Under the pieces are notes generated by a model. It was not told the DNA's origin and searched no databases. It saw only the letters and a program-made list of their open reading frames with translations. This document shows positions 47,634 through 56,630 of a stretch of 64,000 nucleotides of DNA, in pieces. The position numbers were made by a program, and so were the translations under genes. Position 1 is the first letter of the stretch. Each line of letters begins with the position of its first letter. The stretch comes from Diacronema lutheri (taxonomy: Eukaryota; Haptophyta; Pavlovophyceae; Pavlovales; Pavlovaceae). The stretch spans positions 174,501-238,500 of the forward strand of contig JAGTXO010000049.1 of assembly GCA_019448385.1 (NCBI GenBank), given 5' to 3'.

Positions 47634-48587
47634 TCAGACGTAGGGGCGGGGTGCGTCCCCGCAGTCCACGGAGACCTCGCCCGCGGCCGTGGCACCCGCT
47701 CCTTGCCCTGTTGACACTGACAGAGACCACCGCAGCTCCGCGACAGCCCAGACAATGTGCGCAAATCGGCGGAGGCGCTGCACGTGCGAGATGTCAAACT
47801 CGTGGCGCCGAATGCCGCCGCCAAGCAGCCGCACGCGCGGGAAGGCGCTCGGCTGGCGCAGGCGCGGCGTCGAGAACGGTCCGCCTTCGAGGGGCAGCGC
47901 GTCTGCGAACGCCTGCGAGCTCGGGATGTGCAGCGCGATGGCGTGGTGCACGCATCTCTCGAGCTCGGCAGTCGTCCGCCAGCGGCCGTCCTCGGTCGCC
48001 GCTCGCCCGTCTGTGGCGCGATTGGCGGCGGCCATCGCGCCCTGCAGCGCGAGCAGTTTGTTGTCGTAGCCACGGATGGGCCCGCGCTCGACCGTGCCGC
48101 CGTCGGCGCACAGGCCCAAGATGACTTGCGCCATGCCGCGGTGGATTCCCGCGCCCGTCCAATCGAGCAGAAGTGCGCCAAGCAGGCCGACGGGCACGCC
48201 GACCGCCAGGAAGAGCACGCCGGCGTATGCCGCCAACGCCGCGTGCGCCGGTGCAAATCCGCTCAGGGGCAGGCTCAATGGCGCGGCTGCCTCCGCGTCG
48301 ATCGAATCTCCGTACGCGGCCGCGGCCGACATCAGCTCGGCGCGCGACACCTCGCCACGTCGGAACTCGTCAGCAATGCGAAGCGCGACGCCAGTGCACG
48401 CGTGCACATTCGCGCGCGGGTCAAATGCGTGGGTTGACTGCGAGATCGCCTTGTCGCGCGGCCAATGCGTGTCCAAGCAGCCGAGCAGCGCGCGTAGCCG
48501 CGGCTCGTCGCATGCGCAGAGCGCGGCGTGCAGGATGGCGCGCGTCGCGACTGCGCCTGGTGAGCTGCCGTCCAGTCGAGCGCTCAT
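47634..48587 (-). CDS. Hypothetical protein with one membrane helix
   Basis: 317 aa, intronless, starting 39 bp from the divergent ChlM gene. The N-terminal third is helical (SRAELMSAAAAYGDSIDAE). One long hydrophobic segment (AALAAYAGVLFLAVGVPVGLLGALLL, ~118-143) may span a membrane. The C-terminal half has mixed composition (HHAIALHIPSSQAFADALP). No family is recognised. The shared promoter with a chlorophyll gene hints at co-expression but proves nothing about function. Confidence 0.5.
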   Translation of the reverse strand: MSARLDGSSPGAVATRAILHAALCACDEPRLRALLGCLDTHWPRDKAISQSTHAFDPRANVHACTGVALRIADEFRRGEVSRAELMSAAAAYGDSIDAEAAAPLSLPLSGFAPAHAALAAYAGVLFLAVGVPVGLLGALLLDWTGAGIHRGMAQVILGLCADGGTVERGPIRGYDNKLLALQGAMAAANRATDGRAATEDGRWRTTAELERCVHHAIALHIPSSQAFADALPLEGGPFSTPRLRQPSAFPRVRLLGGGIRRHEFDISHVQRLRRFAHIVWAVAELRWSLSVSTGQGAGATAAGEVSVDCGDAPRPYV

Positions 48588-48626
48588 CGCCTCCGCCCAT
48601 GCTGATGAACAAAAAACACGTGCTTA

Positions 48627-49421
48627 ATGGCGAATCCGCTGGTCGCGCTCTCGCTGCTCGCGCTCTGCGCGGCCGCGACCGCCTTCTCGGCGCCAAGCCG
48701 TGCCGTAGGGTCGCGCGTGGCGCGCGGCGCTGTGCACATGGCTGACGACAAGGCTGTCGTGCAGCAATACTTTAACACGGAGGGCTTCGACCGGTGGAAC
48801 AGGATCTATTCGGAGGATGGCGAGGTCAACTCGGTGCAGAAGGACATCCGCAACGGCCACCAGCAGACGGTGGACAAGATCCTGACGTGGATTGACGCTG
48901 ACGCAAACATTGCCGGCCAGACCATCTGCGACGCCGGCTGCGGCGTCGGCTCGCTCGCGCTGCCGCTCGCGATGCGCGGCGCAAAGGTGACGGCCTCGGA
49001 CATTAGCGACGCGATGGTCGAGGAGGCGGCGCGCCGCGCGCAGGCCATGGGTGGGCTAAAGGTGCAGCCGGCCTTCTCCCAGTCGGACCTCTCCGCGCTC
49101 TCCGGCCGGTATGACACCGTCACGTGCGTCGACGTGATGATCCACTACCCGACGGAGGAGATGGCGGGCATGGTGCGGCACCTCGCGTCGCTCGCCGATA
49201 AGAGGCTCATCATCTCGTTCGCGCCAAAGACGTGGTACTACGACCTGCTCAAGAAGGTGGGCGAGCTCTTCCCGGGTCCGTCGAAGACCACGCGCGCCTA
49301 CCTGCACCCCGAGGACGAGGTCGTCAAGGCGCTTGAGGCGTCGGGCTTCACGATCCAGCGCACGGAGATGACCGGAACCAACTTTTACTTCTCACGCCTG
49401 CTCGAGGCCGTGCGCGCCTGA
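48627..49421 (+). CDS. CHLM: Magnesium-protoporphyrin IX O-methyltransferase, plastid
   Basis: 264 aa, intronless. The presequence is bipartite: a signal peptide ending at ATAF/SAPSRAVG, the Phe-at-cleavage pattern of secondary red plastids, then a short basic transit region. The mature part shows the SAM-binding motif CDAGCGVGSLALPLA and family sequence: YFNTEGFDRWNRIY, HQQTVDKILTWI, CVDVMIHYPTEEM, LIISFAPKTWYYDLLKKVGELFPGPS (as separate short blocks) and TNFYFSRLLEA. The enzyme methylates Mg-protoporphyrin IX, a committed chlorophyll step. Length is normal. Confidence 0.95.
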   Translation: MANPLVALSLLALCAAATAFSAPSRAVGSRVARGAVHMADDKAVVQQYFNTEGFDRWNRIYSEDGEVNSVQKDIRNGHQQTVDKILTWIDADANIAGQTICDAGCGVGSLALPLAMRGAKVTASDISDAMVEEAARRAQAMGGLKVQPAFSQSDLSALSGRYDTVTCVDVMIHYPTEEMAGMVRHLASLADKRLIISFAPKTWYYDLLKKVGELFPGPSKTTRAYLHPEDEVVKALEASGFTIQRTEMTGTNFYFSRLLEAVRA

Positions 49422-49589
49422 TGAGCGCAGCGCCTGGCTGGCGGCTGGCGGGCGCTGCGTTCGAGCCGCGAAGAGCGGCTGTGCGCGGAGAGGCGAAGGA
49501 GCGCGGAAGGCGAGCTCGTCGTGGATGGTGAATGCGGAAAGCGAGCTCGTCGTAGGACGAGAAAAAGTGGTCAAGGGGAACAATCGCGG

Positions 49590-52291
49590 TCAGCGCATGG
49601 CCATGCGAGGGAACGTGGGAAGAGCGCGCTTCCCCTTCCGCTTCTGGGGCGAGTTCGTTTGGCGCAGCGCCTCCTGAATGCGGTGCATCGACACCCCGTC
49701 GATCTTGCCCTTGGCGTAGAGCGCTTTCACCTGCTGCAGGTCCACCTCGCCGTCGTCGTCCACGCCGTCGTCGTCCTCGGCTGCCATCATCGCGAGTTCC
49801 GCGCTGACGGCTGGCGAGTTGACGCCCGCCTTGCCCAGCGCGGCAACGTGCTCGGCGATCATTGTCTCGCTCTCGAGCTGGGCGTAGCACGAGCCAGCCA
49901 TCGAGAAGAAGTAGTCGCTTTGCGGGAAGTCGGCCGCATCGTACCCGAAGGGGTTGGAGAGCACGGCTGTGCGCGCACGCGCCGAGAAGGGGGTCGGGGC
50001 GTGAGTGTGTTAAAGTCGGGGTCGGGGTCGCATGCAGGGGGTCAAAGTCAAGGGGGGGGGGGGGGGGGGGGGGGGGGGAGGAGGAGGAGGGAGGGCGCCC
50101 CAGAGGAGGGGGTGCGGGGCGGGACAGGCGCGCGCTGCGCGGCGGTGGCGACAACTGCATCGCGCGCTGCGCGGCGGTGACGACAACTGCATCGCTCGAT
50201 GGACGCGGCGGTGGCGACGACTGCATCGCTCGATGGACGCGGAGCTCTGCGCGCGCACTGTGCAAGTCGAGGCACGCCTGGGTTGGCGGCGCGGCGGACG
50301 AGGCAGGTCGCGCGGTGCGAGCGGGTACGCGTGCGTGTTGAGTGCGTGTGAGTGCGAACGGGTACGCGTGCGTGTTGAGTGCGTGTGAGTGCGAGCGGGT
50401 ACGCGTGCGTGTTGAGTGCGTGTGAGTGCGAGCGGGTACGCGTGCGTGTTGAGTGCGTGTGAGTGCGAGCGGGTACGCGTGCGTGTTGAGTGCGTGTGAG
50501 TGCGAGCGGGTACGCGTGCGTGTTGAGTGCGTGTGAGTGCGAGCGGGTACGCGTGCGTGTTGAGTGCGTGTGAGTGCGAGCGGGTACGCGTGCGTGTTGA
50601 GTGCGTGTGAGTGCGAACGGGTTGAGTGCGTGTGAGTGCGAGCGGGTACGCGTGCGTGTTGAGTGCGTGTGAGTGCGAGCGGGTACGCGTGCGTGTTGAG
50701 TGCGTGTGAGTGCGAACGGGTACGCGTGCGTGTTGAGTGCGTGTGAGTGCGAACGGGTTGAGTGCGTGTGAGTGCGAACGGGTTGAGTGCGTGTGAGTGC
50801 GAACGGGTACGCGTGCGTGTTGAGTGCGTGTGAGTGCGAACGGGTACGCGTGCGTGTTGAGTGCGGCGCACAGCGCAGCCGCGGCGGGGATGGCGCGCGC
50901 GCATGCGAGCGCATCGGTACCTGATAGAAGATGGACCACAGACACACGCGCACAGTCTGGCAGATGATTCGCACCCAGTCGCCCTCGTCGTGCGAGATGA
51001 CGACCTGGCAGGCACGACGGACGGGCGGACGGGCGGACGGGCGGAAGAGCGCGCAGGGGCCGCAGGCGGGCGGCAGGCGGGCAGCACGATCAGCTGTGGC
51101 GCGCGATAACGACGGGCGCATTCGCTCGGCCGGGCGGTGTGCGCTCAGCCCATCCTGCGCCTGGCTGCGTGAGCGCGGCCAGCCGCGCGGCTGGCAGCGC
51201 GGCCGGCTGTGGGCGCTTCCGCGGACGCACGTCGAGCGCGGCGTCGAGCGCGATCACGAGCATCGTCGCCTTGACGATCAGCGTGATGAAGGCGGTGTAC
51301 GGCAGCGGGATCTGCACACCCACGTACCTATACGCGTGCTCGCCCGAGCACGACTCGCCGCGGCGTCACGCCGTGGCAGCGCGCCGCGGCGAGTCGCACG
51401 GGCGCGGCGCGGCGGCGGAGGCGGCGCGGCGCGCAGACGGGCGTGCGCGCACATGTGGCAGTCGGCGATCATACCGCGCAGCCGGAAGATCTGCTCGAGG
51501 AGCAGCTTGCGCTCTGTCTCGCTTTGCACGCTCGCCGTCTTGGAGAACTTGTCCATGTGGAAATGCCTGAGCAGCCAGCCGGCAACCGCCTGCGCCTTGC
51601 GCGGCAGCGCATCGAGGACAAACCGCTCCTCGCGCGTGAGCATCGCCGCGTCGACGTAGATCTGCAGGTCGTCCTCGCGCCGCGCCTCGGCGAACATGAG
51701 CGAGAAGGCGAGCAGGATGTACCGCAGCGTGCGCTTGCGCATCGCGCGCGAATGCGAATCCGTGCCCGCCCAGACGTGCCCCGCGAGGGTGCACAAATTA
51801 CTCGCCGCGCCGTACACGTTGCCGACGGCGTTGAGACGCAGGGTGGACCAGCGCTGCAGCACGAGCGAGATGAAGGCCGCGAGGAAGAAGGTGGCGAGAG
51901 CCTGCATCGCGAAGAGCACAGGCGCGAGCGCCTCCTCCTGCTGCACCGCGATCTCGACGCCGCCGTGCAACAGGCGCGCGTGCAGCATCCTGCGGCCGGG
52001 CCGGGCGGCGCGGGCAGGTGAGTGAACCGCAGGTTGGTGTGGAGGGCAAGCCGCAGAAACAAGGCACGCCGCGCGCGACACCTGCCCGCCGCGCTCCGAG
52101 AAGGAAACGAGCGTCTTCTCCTCGCCGCCCAGGCAGCCGCGTGTCCGGTCAAAGCACAGGCCGCCAGAGTTGCCCGTCATGCCAACATGGAGTTCGCTCA
52201 CGGGGGGTTTCGCCGCCTTGACCGTATCGCTGAGCATGATGTGTTCGACCGTCAAATGCGACGTTGCGTCGGCCTCCGGCGTGCTCGCCAT
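49590..52291 (-). CDS. Bestrophin-like (UPF0187) ion channel, protist type
   Basis: Five exons, (52291)-51453, 51327-51231, 51004-50921, 50277-50259 and 49966-49590, give ~471 aa. Family sequence: TFFLAAFISLVLQRW with RLNAVGNVYGAASNL, GVQIPLPYTAFITLIVKATML, WVRIICQTVRVCLWSIFYQ, and MLSNPFG-type LSNPFGYDAADFP. The fourth exon is a 19-nt microexon (GCGTGCCTCGACTTGCACA) with AG/GTGCGC borders. It restores the frame as FYQ/ACLDLH/TVLSNPFG. Without it the frame fails. Bestrophins are anion (bicarbonate or chloride) channels, in some algae thylakoid-located. The N terminus is uncertain: the start and a possible extra intron before LLHGGVEIAV are unresolved. The tail is acidic, then basic. Confidence 0.75.
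50316..50866 (+). repeat. 37/25-bp minisatellite in a bestrophin-gene intron
   Basis: Units of 37 bp, gggtacgcgtgcgtgttgag followed by tgcgtgtgagtgcga(g/a)c, start at 50323, 50360, 50397 and so on to ~50862. They are mixed with 25-bp short units lacking the tacgcgtgcgtg part (for example at 50619). About 15 units lie within the 643-bp intron 50920-50278. Because 37 and 25 are not multiples of 3, long open frames occur in several frames; these are not genes. Confidence 0.95.
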
Positions 52292-52377
52292 CCCGTTCAC
52301 GCGTACACGTGCGCGTACGCAATCTTGCGCGCAAAGCGGGAATGCACCCCTAGTTTGCAGGTTTGACCAATTTTCAG

Positions 52378-53051
52378 TCACGGGCGTTGTCCGTTCTCCG
52401 AGGTGACCCGTAGTGAAGGCAAAAAGAATAGAGGGCGTGCGCAAAACACAAAGGCCTTTTCGTCTCGGGCTTTTTCGTGGGCTTTTTCAAAAATGATCTG
52501 AGTTCCCTGTATTGGTCTTTTCGGGCGTGCGCATTTCAGGAAGACCGATATCGGCCTTTGTTGTGGGTATCTCGCGATGGTGTCGATCACGGTGCGCACA
52601 GCTTTTGAGACGAAGCGCGCACGGATGCGTTGCTCGTTCTGGTCGGTGGCTATGCTGGCCGCGGCGACGTGTGACCTCTGGCAAGAATCCCAGGTCTGGA
52701 GCACGCGAGGGCGCAGCGGCGGGCACGCACATCGGCGGCGCGTACGCACGGCGCGCGCGTGGTGGAGCGCGCATAGCGGCTTACTCGCGCCTTGGGGTAG
52801 GCCTTCCACGCCCTCTCCCCATTGCTTAACCACGTCCCGAGCGTGCTCAAGGAAGGCGGCTTCACGCCGTGCTCTCCGAACCGATCGTCTTGCTCGAGGA
52901 GCGCGTGGATCTCGCCCAGCTTAACAGTCTTCTGATTCGCCATGATCGCCTCGGGGAGGTCGTTGGCGAGGAACGACGCGAAGACGAGCTCGACGACGGC
53001 GGGTGTAGCCGAGGCCCAGTTGAGCTGCTTGAGCACGCCGGGCTTTGCCAT
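52378..53051 (-). CDS. Two-exon orphan protein framed by inverted repeats
   Basis: Exons 53051-52785 and 52695-52378 give 194 aa. The 89-bp intron starts GTAAGC, the most canonical donor in the window, and ends CCAG. Exon 1 reads MAKPGVLKQLNWASATPAV.., ANDLPEAIMANQKTVKLGEIHALL, TLGTWLSNGERAWKAYPKAR (given in parts). Exon 2 continues TWDSCQRSHVAAASIATDQNEQ, AVRTVIDTIARYPQQRPISVF. It is compositionally normal, with far less Ala/Arg than its neighbours. No family is recognised. The last ~45 codons overlap the left inverted-repeat arm. It may be a gene carried by a small mobile element. Confidence 0.55.
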
Positions 53052-53245
53052 GCGGGGCGCTGCTCACCGGTCGTCCAGGCGAAAATAGGCCGTTATCGTG
53101 ATCGGCTTTTCATCCCAAAGGCCGGGAAGGAAGGCCGGTATCGGTCTTGGCATTTCCTCTCCGTTACGACCCGCCGAGCGCCTCTTTTGAATAAGAACGA
53201 GAAAAAAGCCGCAAAGCCCGTTTCGGCGTTTTGCGCACGCCCTCT
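52430..53245. repeat. Imperfect inverted repeats flanking the orphan gene
   Basis: Outer pair: agagggcgtgcgcaaaac at 52430-52447 and its exact complement at 53228-53245. Inner pair: aagaccgatatcggcctt near 52541-52558 and the near-complement aaggccggtatcggtctt at 53132-53149. The order is nested, so each end carries ~130 bp of related, diverged sequence, AT-richer than the surroundings. Confidence 0.7.
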
Positions 53246-53276
53246 AATCACCCACTCAGCCACTCTGCCTTTCAAG

Positions 53277-54317
53277 TCACCTTGCGCCGAGCCCGACGGC
53301 AACGGGCGCGTCCAACAGGTCGCGCGCGCGCAGGGCGGGCGCGGCAGACGCCGGGCGCGCGCGCGCGGCCGGCGCGCGCGCGGGCGTCGAACGTTGCGCC
53401 GAGCCTGCCGCGCTCCGGCCGCTCGCGCTGCCGCCCACAAGCGGGGCGGCGAGCCCGCCGCGCGCGGAGGCGGAAGCGCCAAGGAGCGGCCGGCCGGCGC
53501 GCTTTTGCTCGCGCTCGTGCAGCTTGCGCTCAATGTTGCGCCGCGCGCTCGCGTACGCCTGCGCGAGCGTGAGCGTGACCGCGTGGCCCTCGCCGACGTG
53601 CAGCCGCGCGAGCTGCATCGCGCGCTTGTACGAGAGCAGCGCTGCCTCCCAGCGCGCGAGAAACTCCTGCTCGACGCCCATATTGTGGTATGCGATGGCA
53701 AGCACGGACATGCGCTCGGCGAGCGGCGGGAAGGGCTGTGTGCCGTCGAGCGTCGAGCGCGCGTCGTCGAAGAGCTCGTCGTGCAACATCACGAGCGCGG
53801 CCTGCGCGTGCTCGAGCGCGAGCTCGTGGCGGCCGAGCTGCGACTGGATCGCGCAGATGTTGAGGTGCGTGTCCGACGGGTTGTGCGCGTCGCTCAACGT
53901 CGACTCGATCTCGAGCGCCCTCGTGAGGAATTGCAGCGCCGTACGCAGGTGCCCTTGACGGCGGTGTACGCACGCGAGGTTGTTGTACGTGATCGCGCGC
54001 ACGCTGCTACCTGGCTCGGAGATGCCCTCCGCGCGGCGGAGAAGTGCCTTCGCGTCGTCGTATTCGTTCAGCGAGAGCCGCTGCATCGCGAGCGAGTTGC
54101 AGAGGTCCGCTACCGTACGCAGCGCCCGCCGGAGCCTCGGGCTGTCTGCGCGCGCGCCCTTGCCGCGCCGCACGCGCACGGCCTCCTCAAGGCAGTCGAG
54201 CGCCTCCTCGGTGAGGCCGGCGTGCTGCAGCTCCGCCGCCTGCTCCTCAAGCGCCGTCTCCTCCTCGTCGTCGGCCGGCGGCTCGGTGCCGCCCCCAGCC
54301 TGGCGCTCGGCGCGCAT
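53277..54317 (-). CDS. Tetratricopeptide-repeat protein (kinesin-light-chain/TTC-like)
   Basis: 346 aa, intronless. At least five TPR units: EEQAAELQHAGLTEEALDCLEEA, LCNSLAMQRLSLNEYDDAKALL, TYNNLACVHRRQGHLRTALQFL, HLNICAIQSQLGRHELALEHA, AYHNMGVEQEFLARWEAALLSYKRAM. The longer 40-44-residue spacing with N-L/M-G/A features is that of kinesin-light-chain-like TPRs. A basic, Ala/Arg/Gly-rich C-terminal tail (~75 aa) appears disordered. Probably a protein-interaction scaffold, possibly with flagellar or trafficking roles, but no orthologue is fixed. Confidence 0.75.
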   Translation of the reverse strand: MRAERQAGGGTEPPADDEEETALEEQAAELQHAGLTEEALDCLEEAVRVRRGKGARADSPRLRRALRTVADLCNSLAMQRLSLNEYDDAKALLRRAEGISEPGSSVRAITYNNLACVHRRQGHLRTALQFLTRALEIESTLSDAHNPSDTHLNICAIQSQLGRHELALEHAQAALVMLHDELFDDARSTLDGTQPFPPLAERMSVLAIAYHNMGVEQEFLARWEAALLSYKRAMQLARLHVGEGHAVTLTLAQAYASARRNIERKLHEREQKRAGRPLLGASASARGGLAAPLVGGSASGRSAAGSAQRSTPARAPAARARPASAAPALRARDLLDAPVAVGLGAR

Positions 54318-54417
54318 GGTTGAGGAGGTCCAGGTTGGGGCCTCTTTAGTAACCGTTTCTTCCTTCTATCATTCTACGACGCATGGGGGTAGGTCGAGGT
54401 TCGGCAGTTCTGAAGAG

Positions 54418-54921
54418 TCAAGACGATTCCTCGAGCCGGCACGCGAACGTGCCGTGCGTGTTCTCGAGCTGGTTGCGCCACGCGCCCGTCAGCACCGGCT
54501 GGCCATCCGGGCCTTGCGCCAGCGTGCCGTTGTACGTGACGCACAGGTCCTCTGACAGCTTGTCGTACCGCTTGACGAGCTCGACTTTGCCCGTTGGCAC
54601 GTCCCACGCGCCGCGCAGCGTGTAGAAGAGCACGGGCGATCCGGGAACGTCCGCCGCGTCGTCGAAAAAGCCGGCGCCAAACGCCGATGGCGAGGCAGCA
54701 GATCCGGGCGGCGCGTCGGCGGATCCGGGTGGCGCGTTGGCGGGTCCGGGCGGCGCGACGGCCGTGGGCTCGACGAGGGCGAGGGACCACTGGATGGGGT
54801 TCACCGCAATCTCGTGCGCAAGCTCAGGAGCAGGCACGGCCGAGCCGAGCCACAGGCCGCTGACGTGCCGGCGGGTGCTCGCCCCAGCTGCAGCCGGCCC
54901 AGCCGATCCAGACCCCGACAT
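54418..54921 (-). CDS. Hypothetical beta-rich protein
   Basis: 167 aa from the Met at 54921. The N terminus is Ala/Gly/Ser-rich. A repeat of PPGSADAPPGSAASP type lies at ~60-80. The C-terminal half alternates like a beta-barrel: VLFYTLRGAWDVPTGKVELVKRY, VTYNGTLAQGPDGQPVLTGAW, NTHGTFACRLE. This G-W/GTF pattern is seen in small beta domains at the ends of various algal and fungal proteins, without a named function. The divergent gene at 54985 starts 63 bp away. Confidence 0.55.
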   Translation of the reverse strand: MSGSGSAGPAAAGASTRRHVSGLWLGSAVPAPELAHEIAVNPIQWSLALVEPTAVAPPGPANAPPGSADAPPGSAASPSAFGAGFFDDAADVPGSPVLFYTLRGAWDVPTGKVELVKRYDKLSEDLCVTYNGTLAQGPDGQPVLTGAWRNQLENTHGTFACRLEESS

Positions 54922-54984
54922 GTCTTTGCTTTCGCATTCGCTCGAGAACGGAGGAGCCCGGCCAACCACGCAGCTTGGAAAAAT

Positions 54985-55339
54985 ATGTCGCGCAGGCGCC
55001 TGCTCGCGAGAATCCAGCTCGGCGTCCTCTACGCGGTGGGCATCGGCAGCATTGGCGCGAACGGCTACCTGCTCTACATGCAGCGCACTGGCCAGCTTGG
55101 TAGGGCACGCGCACTCGCCAGCTCGACATGCGGCGCGCGCGTGCGTTCGCCTGACGCGGCGCGCGCCGCGCGGCCCCGCAGAAAGAGTCGACATCCGGCC
55201 GGCGCAAACCGATCTGGCGTACCAGGCGCGCATGAAGCAGTCCCCCGAAGAGCAACTCCGCCTCAAGCTGGCGGCGCGGGGCTTTTCGGTCGAGCACTTG
55301 GACGACTCGCAGCCGCCGGGCGCGACGCCCGGGAGGTAG
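54985..55339 (+). CDS. Small single-pass membrane protein, probably organellar
   Basis: Two exons, 54985-55099 and 55182-55339, give 90 aa. The 82-bp intron (GTAGGG..CAG) joins TGQL to ERVDIRP. The basic N terminus and one hydrophobic helix (LARIQLGVLYAVGIGSIGANGYLLY) are followed by a soluble tail (TDLAYQARMKQSPEEQLRLKLAARGFSVEHL). The form resembles small mitochondrial inner-membrane assembly factors, but no family is recognised. Confidence 0.55.
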
Positions 55340-56630
55340 CGCCGCGCGCAAGGCCACGCGGTTGGCCGCCCAAAGCCCCGCGGCGACACGGCACCGTGCG
55401 GCAGCGCACGGACGCCGACATGTGCGCCTGGCCGCACGGTCTTTGGCACGGCCGGAGAGGAACAGCACGCGTCGAATTTGCGCGTGGCCGAAGCGGCGCT
55501 GAACGGGCGCGCACGCGCGCGCACGCGCGCGCACGCGCGCTTCTCCGCGCTTGGGCGCGCTGCACCAGCCAAGCTGTGCCACTGCCGCCGACCGCCGACG
55601 GTACATCGCTGCCCTGTGGCGGCCGCCGCTAGGCTGCGGCGCGGTGGTGCGCGCCGCTGCGCACTACCGCGGCGACCGCCCCCCGCCGGCGTGGGCGGCG
55701 CCTGCTCCGCCAACGGCCGAAGCCGCAGCGCGCTGCTCGCCCACCCGCCGCAACGCGCACCGTTGTGCGTCTCCTTTACGCGCCTGCCAATCGAGAGGCT
55801 CCTCGCGAGGACCTCCCTCCCGGCTCCGAACAGCCGGGACACATGGGCGCCTTCTGCCCGCGCGGCCTCATCCAGCTCCGGCGCCTGCGCACGCGGCCAC
55901 GCCCACGAGTTGGATACGCCTGTGTATCCTTGCGCCCGACAAGGGACCCCCAACGAAAGACGACGGCGTAGTCGATGCGCGGAGCCGCGCCGGCCGCCGC
56001 CACCACCACCACTCGCTCTCGGCCGGCCGCTCGCGCCGCTGCGCCGCGCGCCGCGCCGCGCGCTTGGGCGCACATCGTCTTGACGACGCGCCTCGTCCTC
56101 CCGCGGTCCAAATGCGTGGCGAGGCCGCCCGCGCCCACGTTCTCGGTCGAGTCCCCTCAAAGCGCCCTGCCATCTTCGCGCCCGCCAGCGAGCCCGTGCG
56201 CGCCGGGTCGTGCCGCTCGCACGATGCGCTTCTCGGCGAGATGAGCGTGCGGAAGGAAGTCGCCTCGGGACGCGCACGCGCCGCTGCGCGGCGTGCGTCG
56301 GTGTTGCCCTCCTCCTCGGGCGGTATGATTGGGTTGATGCCCGCGGTGGGCAGCGGCGGCCGTGGCGTGCGCGCTCGCGGTGCCGACTCGCGCTTGGCGC
56401 GTATGTCGCGCTGCTGCTCGTAGAAGGCGCTCGGCCTGCATCGGCAAGTAGGAGAGCTACGCAAGCGCGTCCCACGCGCCGGCGCGCGACATGCCCACGG
56501 TGATCGCGCCCCGCACAGGTGCAGGCCGAGGCCGAGGCGGCTCGCCGCACGCAAGCGCTCGTCGTGCGCCGTCGCGCGGCGCTCATCGCGAAACTGATTT
56601 ACGGCTCGGCGGTTAACCGGCTGCGCGCGC
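55340..56630. other. 1.3-kb region with no confident gene
   Basis: Contains several protein-like minus-strand stretches, such as PSAFYEQQRDIRAKRESAPR and LPTAGINPIIPPEEE (~56330-56430) and RIDYAVVFRWGSLVGRKDTQAYP (~55900-55970). They lie in different frames with no clear start or splice chain, so a small multi-exon minus-strand gene is possible but unproven. GCGCACGC microrepeats occur at 55505-55545. Confidence 0.35.

Noticed and set aside
49348-51121. Thr/His/Arg-repeat proteins of 311-579 aa over the minisatellite
   Set aside because: Product of the 37/25-bp repeat in an intron; open in several frames at once.
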